Below are positions 1 to 5,031 of a DNA stretch of 5,031 nucleotides, piece by piece (the first letter of the stretch is position 1; each line of letters starts with the position of its first letter). The DNA lies in contig JBGPKH010000664.1 in NCBI GenBank assembly GCA_041485845.1, forward strand, positions 1 through 5,031, read 5' to 3'. Source of the stretch: OMOG01 sp041485845. Lineage in GTDB: Bacteria > Acidobacteriota > Terriglobia > Bryobacterales > Bryobacteraceae. The notes under the pieces are model-generated. The model saw only the letters and a program-made list of their open reading frames with translations. It made no database searches and was not told the DNA's origin. The position numbers and the translations under genes were made by a program.

Positions 1-194
1 CGGCACACATCGTAGCCGCTCATCTTGGGCAGCATGAGATCCAGAACCACGAGGTCGGGAGCGCGCGTTCGCAGAAGGTCGTAGCCGATCTCTCCATCGG
101 CCGCGGTCAGGACCTCGTAGGATTCCATCCGCAGACTGTCGGCGAGCCCGCGCAGGATGGCCGGTTCGTCTTCGATCACCAGCACGCAGCTCAT
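1..194 (-). CDS. Response regulator, receiver domain (partial, C-terminus outside window)
   Basis: This is the N-terminal 64 residues of a two-component response regulator that would accept phosphate from the histidine kinase encoded just upstream. The reading begins MSCVLVIEDEP, a receiver beta-1 strand ending in the acidic pair E8-D9 that binds Mg2+. The phospho-acceptor is D52 in the motif VVLDLMLPKMSG (residues 49-60), typical of CheY-like receivers. The conserved Thr/Ser and Lys, and the output domain, lie beyond the window edge, so the family cannot be proven. The DLMLPKMSG signature and the kinase-regulator pairing are common among OmpR/PhoB-type DNA-binding regulators, but that is inference. 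The ATG overlaps the kinase stop codon as ATGA, and GGAG sits eight bases upstream, which supports this start and translational coupling. Confidence 0.95.
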   Translation of the reverse strand, partial: MSCVLVIEDEPAILRGLADSLRMESYEVLTAADGEIGYDLLRTRAPDLVVLDLMLPKMSGYDVC

Positions 195-1903
195 ACGTTC
201 TGCTCCAGCGGCAATTGCAGCGAGAACCGGCTTCCAGCGCCAGGCTCGCTCTCCACCAGCACTTCGCCGCCATGGGCCTTGGCGATGTGCGCCACCAGCG
301 TGAGCCCGAGCCCGGCGCCCGGCACGAGCCGATTCTCCAGCGTGGGAACGCGATAGAAGCGTTCGAAGATGCGCTGGCGATGTTCCGCGGGAATTCCGAT
401 TCCGTAGTCTTGCACGGCAATCACGATGGTGCGGCCGCGCCGCTCGACGAGAAGATCGATCTGCTTCCGTGTGTGCGAATACTTCATGGCATTGGTGAGC
501 AGGTTGAGCACGGCCTGCTGCAACGCGTCCGCATCGGCGTTCACCGGCGGCAGCGTGTCCTCGCTCGAGACGCGCAACTCGAAGCCGGCCTGCTGCAAGG
601 GGTAGCGAGCGGCCCGCACCACCGACTCGATCACCTCCGCCAGCGAGGTCCGCTCGAAACGATACAGCTTGCGGCCCTGCTCGATCTTCGAGAAATCGAG
701 CACGTTGTCCACCAGCCGGCTGAGGCGCTCGCTTTCATTCACGATGGTATCCAGGTATTCGTGGCGCAGTGCGGGCTCGCTCTCGGGCCGCATGCGGAGC
801 AACTCGGCGAACATCCGGATGGCCGTGAGGGGAGTCTTCAGCTCGTGGGATACGCTCGAAACGAACTGGGACCGGAGAGCCGACATCGCGACGTCGCGCC
901 GCACATCGCGCCACAGCAGGTACGCGCCCGACGCCGCGATCACGAATACCAGGCAGAGGGAGGCCACGTAAATGGCGGTCCGCGGTGGCGGCGAGATTGC
1001 GGGGGGGACCGGAGCTTGCGGCGGCACGCGATTCGAGGCGATGGCGATCAACAGCTCCTTTCCGGACTCCGGCGCTTTCGATAATCCGATCAGCCAGTCT
1101 CCGTGCGGCAGCCAGGCCGGCTCGGGGCTGTCGCGCCGCAAAAAGGGAAGCAGGCTGGGCAGATCTGCCCGCAGCGACTCCACGTGTTCCGCAAATGCGA
1201 TAGCCGCCGCCGCTTCCCGTTCCAGAGCAGGATCGCCGAGGCGCTGGGCGATGCTCCGCAACAGGTACGCAGACGGGACGGATTGGTCTGTGACGTCGAT
1301 GGGTTCCGCTCGAAAACGCTCGCGAACCGCGCCGGTCGCGGACGGGCTTCGCAGCAGGCGGTCCGCCGCGTAACAGGCAAACGGCACACCCTGCTCATCG
1401 CGTAGAGACAGAGGCGCGCGCAAGAGCTCCAGATTCTCCCGAGCCGCTGTTGCGGCATCGCCGGCCGTCAGGAGCGCCCGCGCCAGCAGCAGGCGTAGGT
1501 AGGCCCTCTCGCCGGGACTGGCGGATTCCGCCACCGCGCGGCGGTAACAGGCAATCGCCTCGGAGAGCCGGCCGGGTGCAAATTCCGCCCGCCCGCACGC
1601 GTCCGCTGCGCCGGGAACTGTTGCCGATTTCTCCCAGGGCGCATGGAACTGCTGATCGGCGACCAGGACCGCCAGATCGACGGGCAGGCTGCGCCCGGCG
1701 AAGAATCGCTCGGCGGCAGTCCGCTTGAGCTGTTCGAGACTGGCGAGCCAGATCCGTTGCTGCTCGAGGGTTCGGGCGCGGCGGCCGTCGTCGGCATGGC
1801 GCGCCGCCAGTTCGCGATCCTGGCGGATCATGCGATTCCCGAACACGACCAGAAGCGCGCAGGGAAACAGTACCGTAGCTGCGAACAGGGCGAGGCGCTT
1901 CAC
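191..1903 (-). CDS. Membrane sensor histidine kinase with large extracytoplasmic helical sensor region
   Basis: A 570-residue sensor kinase that should autophosphorylate on histidine and pass the phosphate to the overlapping regulator. An N-terminal hydrophobic helix (residues 4-21) and a second one (309-331) bracket about 285 residues expected outside the cytoplasm. Within that region, residues 105-163 look like TPR-type helical hairpins (GRLSEAIACYRRAV, then AYLRLLLARALLTAGD). A proline-rich stretch (294-308) precedes the second helix. There is no room for a HAMP domain, since the HisKA H-box SHELKTPLT with H353 follows about 20 residues after the membrane. The ATPase core is complete: N-box NLLTNAMKYS (467-476), G1 DYGIGIP (499-505), F-box FERFY (513-517) and G2 GAGLGLTL (529-536). 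The start is GTG. The next internal Met (25) would remove the first membrane helix, so GTG is preferred although no Shine-Dalgarno is visible. The ligand is unknown. Confidence 0.95.
   Translation of the reverse strand: MKRLALFAATVLFPCALLVVFGNRMIRQDRELAARHADDGRRARTLEQQRIWLASLEQLKRTAAERFFAGRSLPVDLAVLVADQQFHAPWEKSATVPGAADACGRAEFAPGRLSEAIACYRRAVAESASPGERAYLRLLLARALLTAGDAATAARENLELLRAPLSLRDEQGVPFACYAADRLLRSPSATGAVRERFRAEPIDVTDQSVPSAYLLRSIAQRLGDPALEREAAAAIAFAEHVESLRADLPSLLPFLRRDSPEPAWLPHGDWLIGLSKAPESGKELLIAIASNRVPPQAPVPPAISPPPRTAIYVASLCLVFVIAASGAYLLWRDVRRDVAMSALRSQFVSSVSHELKTPLTAIRMFAELLRMRPESEPALRHEYLDTIVNESERLSRLVDNVLDFSKIEQGRKLYRFERTSLAEVIESVVRAARYPLQQAGFELRVSSEDTLPPVNADADALQQAVLNLLTNAMKYSHTRKQIDLLVERRGRTIVIAVQDYGIGIPAEHRQRIFERFYRVPTLENRLVPGAGLGLTLVAHIAKAHGGEVLVESEPGAGSRFSLQLPLEQNV
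203..206 (-). promoter_or_regulatory. Ribosome binding site of the response regulator
   Basis: GGAG on the minus strand lies eight bases before the regulator ATG, inside the last codons of the histidine kinase gene. The spacing is ideal for a Shine-Dalgarno site and fixes the start at the ATGA overlap. Confidence 0.7.
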
Positions 1904-1911
1904 AGAATGGA

Positions 1912-1917
1912 ATTTTA
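1912..1917 (-). promoter_or_regulatory. Candidate -10 element of the histidine kinase operon
   Basis: TAAAAT on the minus strand resembles a sigma-70 -10 box and ends eight bases before the GTG start, so a transcript would begin almost at the start codon. No -35 lies at normal spacing. A TTGACA exists at 1955-1950 but is 32 bases away, so the promoter may depend on an activator or be a chance AT-rich match. Confidence 0.3.
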
Positions 1918-1937
1918 CTAGGTTGCCGGGGTGCGGG

Positions 1938-1955
1938 TTGTCACGAATTTGTCAA
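1938..1955. promoter_or_regulatory. Direct repeat with 11-base period, candidate OmpR/PhoB-type regulator site
   Basis: The plus strand reads TTGTCAC-GAAT-TTGTCAA: two near-identical 7-base units separated by an AT-rich tetranucleotide. This spacing and the TGTCA core closely resemble the Pho box bound by tandem PhoB dimers. It lies 35-52 bases upstream of the histidine kinase start, where an autoregulatory site would be expected. The match is seen directly; binding by the neighbouring regulator is inference, since that regulator's output domain is not in the window. The minus strand of the same element also contains TTGACA, which could instead be a -35 box. Confidence 0.4.
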
Positions 1956-1966
1956 GGGCGGCGAAG

Positions 1967-1976
1967 GAGCGCGCTC
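1967..1976. repeat. Short perfect palindrome GAGCGCGCTC
   Basis: A 10-base perfect palindrome lies 11 bases from the TTGTCA direct repeat in the divergent control region. It could be part of an operator, but such GC-only palindromes arise easily in high-GC DNA. Confidence 0.2.
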
Positions 1977-1994
1977 ACAGTCTTGGAATCTGCT

Positions 1995-2036
1995 AACCGC
2001 GGAGGCGCGGAGCACACGGAGGAAACGCGGAGAAGA
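1995..2036 (+). repeat. CGGAG-type purine-rich intergenic repeat
   Basis: Degenerate tandem units of 8-11 bases, each ending in CGGAG, follow one another: AACCGCGGAG, GCGCGGAG, CACACGGAG, GAAACGCGGAG, then a weaker purine tail. From general knowledge, short repeats of the style 'accgcggaggcacggagaac' are scattered between genes in many bacteria, including Acidobacteriota, with no agreed function. It is not translated convincingly in any frame and has no terminator-like stem. Confidence 0.55.
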
Positions 2037-2160
2037 TCAAGAGAAATTCAAAGGCTGAGTGAACGGAAGCGGAGGTACCAGGGACTGTCGTCCTGAGACT
2101 TGACCGATTCGCGGCTGCTCGAATGGCGCGAGTTTGCGCATCGTTGCGGAGGCGCTATTC

Positions 2161-2190
2161 CTGAGGGTTCGGCGGGACCGGCTTCCTCAG
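2161..2190. repeat. Weak inverted repeat in the intergenic region
   Basis: CTGAGG and CCTCAG form a 6-base outer stem, with CGG/CCG able to pair inside the 18-base loop. No T-run follows on either side, so it is not a standard intrinsic terminator. It may be chance or part of an operator upstream of the Ser/Thr kinase promoter. Confidence 0.2.
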
Positions 2191-2253
2191 TCCGCCAAGC
2201 ACCTGACCACCGTGCTTTTCGGGATTTGCCACACCTCTCACCCCCCGCTACGG

Positions 2254-2259
2254 TACAAT
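2254..2259 (+). promoter_or_regulatory. Candidate -10 element of the Ser/Thr kinase operon
   Basis: TACAAT matches the sigma-70 -10 consensus at five of six positions and ends 16 bases before the ATG, which predicts a leader of roughly 8-11 bases. A TTGCCA at 2226-2231 is a -35-like sequence, but the 22-base spacer is too long for a standard promoter. No Shine-Dalgarno fits between the predicted transcript start and the ATG. Confidence 0.45.
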
Positions 2260-2275
2260 CGCTGACACCGACTCT

Positions 2276-4792
2276 ATGGCGCTCACCGCTGGAACTCGAC
2301 TGGGACCCTACGAGATCCTTGCGCCGCTGGGCGCGGGTGGGATGGGCGAAGTGTACCGCGCACGCGACACCCGCCTCGGCCGCGACGTGGCGTTGAAGAT
2401 CCTGCCGGCGGAGGTGGCGGACGATCCTTCGCGGCGCCAGCGCTTCGAGCAGGAAGCGCGCGCCGTGGCGGCGCTGAATCATCCGAACATCGTGGCGATT
2501 TATGACGTGGGCGAGGGCTACATCGTCACGGAGCTGGTGGATGGCGAGCCGTTGCGCGGGGCGAAGCACTCACCCCGCAAAGCCATCGACATCGCGACGC
2601 AGATTGCCGCGGGACTGGCGGCCGCGCACGACGCCGGCATCACCCATCGCGATCTGAAGCCGGACAACATCCTGCTCACCCGCGACGGACGCGTGAAGAT
2701 TCTGGATTTCGGGCTGGCGAAGGTGGCCGCCGGCAAGACCGGCGGCGTTACCGAAACTGTCACCGAGCCGGGCACGGTCATGGGCACGGTGGGCTACATG
2801 TCGCCCGAGCAGGTGCGCGGGTCCGTCACCGATCATCGCTCCGATATCTTCAGTTTCGGCCTGATCCTCTACGAGCTGCTCGCCGGCAGACGCGCGTTCT
2901 CGGGCGATACGTCGGTCGAGATCATGACCGCGATCCTCAAGCAGGACGCGGCGGATCTGCCGGAGACCGTCCCGGCGGGCGTGCGGCAGATCGTAGCGCA
3001 TTGCCTGGAAAAAGAGCCGGCGAACCGTTTCCAATCGGCCAAAGATCTGGGCTTCGCGCTGGCCCAAACGGGCACGCAGACCGGAGCGTCTTCGGCCATC
3101 GCCAAGCCGCGGCACTGGAAGTGGCCCGCCACCGCGGTGGCAGGCGCCGCGGTGGCGTTCGCGGCCGGTGCGTTTCTGTTGCGCGCACCCGCCGTTCCGT
3201 CGTGGACCGCTTTGAGGCTGGGCGGGCCGGAATTGGCCTGGGCGCCGCGCCTCTCGCCCGATGGCCGCACGCTCGCCATGATCACCCTGGTCGGGGAACA
3301 ATCCCAAGTAGCCGTGACGCACCCGGAAACGGGGGACTGGTCGATCCTGACGCACGAGCTCGATCGCGGCTCGACGAATACGCTGAGCTGGTCGCTGGAC
3401 GGCAATCGAATCTATTACGACCGCGTCAACGACGTCCCCGTGGGCATCTACAGCGTGTCGGCGCTGGGAGGGGAGCCGCGCCTGGTGCTGGAGAATGCCG
3501 AATTTCCCGAGGCGTTGCCCGACGGCAGCCTGCTGGTGGCCCGTTTGAACTCCCGGAGCGAACTCCAAGTCAACCGTTATTGGCCCGGGACCGAAAAGAT
3601 CGAGGAGCTTGCGCTTCAAGTGAATTTTGCGAACCCGCACCCGATCCGGATCTTCCCAGGCGGCCGCGAAGCTGCGGTGATCGGCCAGCCGATTCCACCG
3701 TCACAAGGCCAGAGCATCTGGAGGCCATACGTTCTGGACCTGGCTTCCGGTCGCGCGCGGCCCTTGCCGGCGCCGAAAGAACTGGAGGCTGGAGCGGTCG
3801 CTGTAACGCGAGACGGAAGAGAGGTGCTCTTCTCCGGGACTCCGCCGGGTACGTGGAGCGTGCCCGCGACGGGACGGTCCGCGGCGCGCGCGCTGCTCCC
3901 GATTACTTCCAGTGTGTTTGGAATGGACTGCGCTGCTGATGGAAGCCTGTTTCTGGACCAGGTGGACAGACCTGAGGAACTGCTGCGGCTGGGCGAAGGG
4001 CGCGCGCAACGAATCGCAGTCTCATCGCAGTCAGCGACGGCCATTAACCAGTTCGAGGTTCTTCCGGATCGCCGCGTGATCTGGGACCAGGTGATCGCGG
4101 GGCGGAGCCGGCTGGTCAGCATCGACCCTGCCAAAGGGGCGGCGCCGTTGTTCGACACCACGGAGCAGACTTCGACGCCCGTTACCAGGGCCGGCGCCGG
4201 CCTGCTGGCGTTTCTTGTAGGGCCGCCCGGAAAACAGGAAATCGCCATCGGTTCGCTGGCCACGGGCCGGATCGTCCGCCGTCTGCCGTTCGATAAGGGA
4301 GAGGTCTCCACGATGGCGTCGTCGCCCGATGGAAAGACTCTGTACTGCGCCGCCGGTCACGCGATCTGGGCAGTGCCAGCGGCAGGCGGAGCGCCCGTTC
4401 GGATCCGCGATGGCTCAGCGGCGGCCATCGATCCGGATGGCCGCTACCTGGTGGTGGTCATGGTAGAAGGGGCCAGCACGCGGCTGTACAAGGTGCCACT
4501 GGATGGCGACGCCGGGCAGGAGATCGTCGTGAGGGGAGAGCTGCGGCCGGTACAGTACTTAGGAACGCGGCCCATCAGCCGGGACGGCCGCCTCCTCATC
4601 GGGCTGGCCTCGGCGGATTCCTGGTTCTATCATCCGGGCATGATCGACCTGGCGACCGGCAAAGCGACTCGGATTCCGACCGATTTCCAGGGCGATTACT
4701 TCAGGCTAAGCTGGACAGACGATGGACAAACGATGGGAGTGGCCTTGCCGATGCGATCGTCGATTTGGAAATTCACGCCGGAGACCCGCTGA
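2276..4792 (+). CDS. Membrane-anchored PknB-like Ser/Thr protein kinase with TolB/WD40-like propeller
   Basis: An 838-residue Hanks-type kinase that phosphorylates proteins on Ser/Thr at the cytoplasmic face. The kinase domain spans residues 11-260: glycine loop LGAGGMGEV (18-26), ATP-anchoring K41 in VALKIL, likely alpha-C E60, catalytic loop HRDLKPDN (124-131, base D126), DFG (144-146), a Thr-rich activation loop (155-171) suited to autophosphorylation, SPE (176-178) and the F-helix D190. All catalytic residues are present. The alpha-D segment (94-101) looks a few residues short for the family. A Lys/Arg/Trp-rich stretch precedes one membrane helix (284-302), placing the rest outside the cytoplasm. 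Residues 308-838 contain at least ten repeats with SPDG-like turns, such as LSPDGRTL (326-333), LPDGSLL (414-420), SSPDGKTL (682-689) and DPDGRYL (719-725), as in TolB/PD40 propellers. This part probably senses or binds a ligand or protein; the partner is unknown. The stop overlaps the next kinase start. Confidence 0.96.
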   Translation: MALTAGTRLGPYEILAPLGAGGMGEVYRARDTRLGRDVALKILPAEVADDPSRRQRFEQEARAVAALNHPNIVAIYDVGEGYIVTELVDGEPLRGAKHSPRKAIDIATQIAAGLAAAHDAGITHRDLKPDNILLTRDGRVKILDFGLAKVAAGKTGGVTETVTEPGTVMGTVGYMSPEQVRGSVTDHRSDIFSFGLILYELLAGRRAFSGDTSVEIMTAILKQDAADLPETVPAGVRQIVAHCLEKEPANRFQSAKDLGFALAQTGTQTGASSAIAKPRHWKWPATAVAGAAVAFAAGAFLLRAPAVPSWTALRLGGPELAWAPRLSPDGRTLAMITLVGEQSQVAVTHPETGDWSILTHELDRGSTNTLSWSLDGNRIYYDRVNDVPVGIYSVSALGGEPRLVLENAEFPEALPDGSLLVARLNSRSELQVNRYWPGTEKIEELALQVNFANPHPIRIFPGGREAAVIGQPIPPSQGQSIWRPYVLDLASGRARPLPAPKELEAGAVAVTRDGREVLFSGTPPGTWSVPATGRSAARALLPITSSVFGMDCAADGSLFLDQVDRPEELLRLGEGRAQRIAVSSQSATAINQFEVLPDRRVIWDQVIAGRSRLVSIDPAKGAAPLFDTTEQTSTPVTRAGAGLLAFLVGPPGKQEIAIGSLATGRIVRRLPFDKGEVSTMASSPDGKTLYCAAGHAIWAVPAAGGAPVRIRDGSAAAIDPDGRYLVVVMVEGASTRLYKVPLDGDAGQEIVVRGELRPVQYLGTRPISRDGRLLIGLASADSWFYHPGMIDLATGKATRIPTDFQGDYFRLSWTDDGQTMGVALPMRSSIWKFTPETR
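4780..4783 (+). promoter_or_regulatory. Ribosome binding site of the second Ser/Thr kinase
   Basis: GGAG lies eight bases before the ATG at 4792, within the last codons of the first kinase. With the TGATG overlap it marks 4792 as a genuine start and suggests the two kinases were translated from one message. Confidence 0.7.
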
Positions 4793-4929
4793 TGCAGCCA
4801 GGCACGCGCTTGGGCCCCTACGAGATTGTCGCCCCGCTGGGCGCGGGCGGGATGGGCGAGGTGTACCGTGCACGGGACACGCGCCTCGGCCGCGACGTTC
4901 TCGTTGCGCTAATCACGCGGCAGCTTTGA
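4792..4929 (+). pseudogene. Second Ser/Thr protein kinase, truncated after the glycine-rich loop
   Basis: The frame opens with ATG overlapping the previous stop as TGATG. It encodes MQPGTRLGPYEIVAPLG, continues through the glycine-rich loop GAGGMGEVYRARD (17-29), and reaches RDV at residue 36. This mirrors the first kinase: by hand count 84 of 98 bases match between 2291-2388 and 4801-4898. Where the first kinase continues ALKILP with the ATP-anchoring lysine, this one reads LVALITRQL and stops at residue 45. The essential lysine, catalytic loop and everything downstream are absent, so the product cannot be a kinase. Homology ends abruptly at about 4899, so disruption by an insertion or rearrangement is more likely than point decay. 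The remainder may lie beyond the window. Confidence 0.85.
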
Positions 4930-5031
4930 GACCCACCGCGTGCAGGAGTGCATCCAAATCGTCGCAGATGCGTTGATACAGGCGGTCCAGTTGACAGCGT
5001 TTCTCTTCGGCCAGGAGGCGGTCGCCACGGA
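4913..5031 (-). CDS. C-terminal fragment of an unidentified protein, possibly a transposase or mobile-element protein
   Basis: The minus strand is open from the window edge to a TGA at 4915-4913, giving 38 C-terminal residues. They include LLAEEKRCQLDRLY (5-18), DDLDALLHAVG (23-33) and end in LKAAA. The composition (Leu, Glu, Arg and Asp in a heptad-like pattern, likely a long amphipathic helix) is that of a real protein. The other two minus-strand frames are Pro/Ser/Arg-rich or Trp/Thr/Cys-rich and look like shadows. I do not recognise the family. Its position, breaking into a kinase gene and ending near the break, makes a mobile-element protein plausible, but no catalytic motif is visible in this fragment. 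Confidence 0.5.
   Translation of the reverse strand, partial: RGDRLLAEEKRCQLDRLYQRICDDLDALLHAVGLKAAA
4914..4942. repeat. Perfect 7-base inverted repeat near the breakpoint
   Basis: CACGCGG at 4914-4920 pairs with CCGCGTG at 4936-4942 around a 15-base loop. It overlaps the stop codon of the minus-strand gene and lies about 15 bases inside the loss of kinase homology. It could be a subterminal structure of an insertion element or a chance GC-rich pairing; no T-run follows to make it a terminator. Confidence 0.35.

Larger units (their letters stand above)
1904..2275. other. Divergent intergenic region without a convincing gene
   Basis: These 372 bases separate the minus-strand two-component operon from the plus-strand kinase operon. 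Frames that remain open across it run out of phase into the kinase gene and give arginine-rich translations without recognisable motifs. I see no tRNA, riboswitch or U-tailed terminator. The left third holds the TTGTCA direct repeat, a palindrome and the CGGAG repeat; the middle is unremarkable apart from a weak hairpin; the last 25 bases hold a -10-like TACAAT serving the Ser/Thr kinase gene. Confidence 0.7.
4899..5031. mobile_element. Edge of a possible inserted segment (family not identified)
   Basis: From about 4899 the sequence stops resembling the kinase paralogue, and the opposite strand now reads as the end of another gene, with its stop only about 14 bases from the breakpoint. A gene ending that close to a break inside another gene is the layout expected at the end of an insertion sequence. 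A 7-base inverted repeat (4914-4920 with 4936-4942) lies just inside the edge. No terminal inverted repeat pair or target duplication can be tested because the other end is outside the window. A non-transposon rearrangement or an assembly join would look the same here. Confidence 0.4.

Noticed and set aside
215..1084. Plus-strand open frame of 289 codons opposite the histidine kinase
   Set aside because: It lies fully antisense to the HisKA/HATPase domains and is His/Arg/Gln-rich, typical of a reverse-strand shadow.
1950..1955. TTGACA on the minus strand as a standard -35 box for the histidine kinase
   Set aside because: No -10-like hexamer lies 16-18 bases downstream; the only candidate, TAAAAT, is 32 bases away. 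The hexamer is better explained as part of the direct repeat.
2161..2190. Hairpin as an intrinsic terminator
   Set aside because: The stem is only six pairs with a long loop and is not followed by a T-run on either strand, and no gene ends nearby.
2048..2569. Minus-strand open frame of 173 codons covering the intergenic region and the start of the Ser/Thr kinase
   Set aside because: Most of it lies antisense to the conserved kinase domain and translates to Arg/His-rich sequence without motifs; high-GC codon bias produces such shadows.
3128..3156. Perfect 14-base palindrome (3128-3141) and a 10-base direct repeat of CCGCGGTGGC
   Set aside because: They lie in codons for the Ala/Val-rich membrane helix of the kinase, where repeated GCG/GTG/GCC codons create such patterns without function.
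2570..3640. Minus-strand open frame of 356 codons inside the Ser/Thr kinase gene
   Set aside because: It is antisense to a gene with every kinase motif and propeller repeats intact; the translation is Arg/Gly/His-rich with no recognisable domain.
4722..4976. Plus-strand open frame of 84 codons spanning the kinase junction
   Set aside because: It runs out of frame through the end of the first kinase and start of the second, both clearly recognisable in their own frames; its sequence is Arg/Pro-rich noise.

Overview
This is a high-GC bacterial window holding two phospho-signalling loci transcribed away from each other, plus a disrupted gene at the right edge. The best guess at source is an Acidobacteriota genome of the Solibacter/Bryobacter type. 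That guess rests on general knowledge: these genomes carry many PknB-like kinases fused through one membrane helix to a TolB/WD40-like beta-propeller, often in tandem, and many purine-rich CGGAG-type intergenic repeats. No phylogenetic search was possible.

Left part, minus strand (1-1903): a two-component system in the order histidine kinase then response regulator, with a 4-base ATGA overlap. The kinase has a large, probably periplasmic, partly TPR-like sensor region between two membrane helices, no HAMP domain, and a complete HisKA/HATPase core. The regulator is cut by the window edge after about 64 residues of its receiver domain.

Centre (1904-2275): a 372-base divergent intergenic region with no convincing gene. 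From left to right it holds a candidate -10 element for the histidine kinase, an 18-base direct repeat with 11-base period resembling OmpR/PhoB-type half-sites, a small palindrome, a short CGGAG-type repeat, a weak hairpin, and a TACAAT -10 element very close to the start of the Ser/Thr kinase.

Right part, plus strand (2276-4929): a complete 838-residue membrane-anchored Ser/Thr protein kinase with a propeller C-terminus, followed by the start of a close paralogue with a TGATG stop/start overlap. The paralogue matches the first gene through the glycine-rich loop, then loses homology abruptly near 4899 and stops after 45 codons. Beyond that point the minus strand carries the C-terminus of an unrelated, unidentified protein, which suggests an insertion or rearrangement. 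The two genes inside operons have GGAG eight bases before their start codons. The two operon-leading genes have none and lie just downstream of -10-like sequences, so they may be leaderless or nearly so.

Together the genes suggest two transmembrane signal-transduction routes, His-Asp and Ser/Thr, reading extracytoplasmic conditions. No substrate, ligand or regulon can be read from the sequence. I found no clear evidence of a wholly new system; the most unusual points are the interrupted kinase paralogue and the structured divergent control region.
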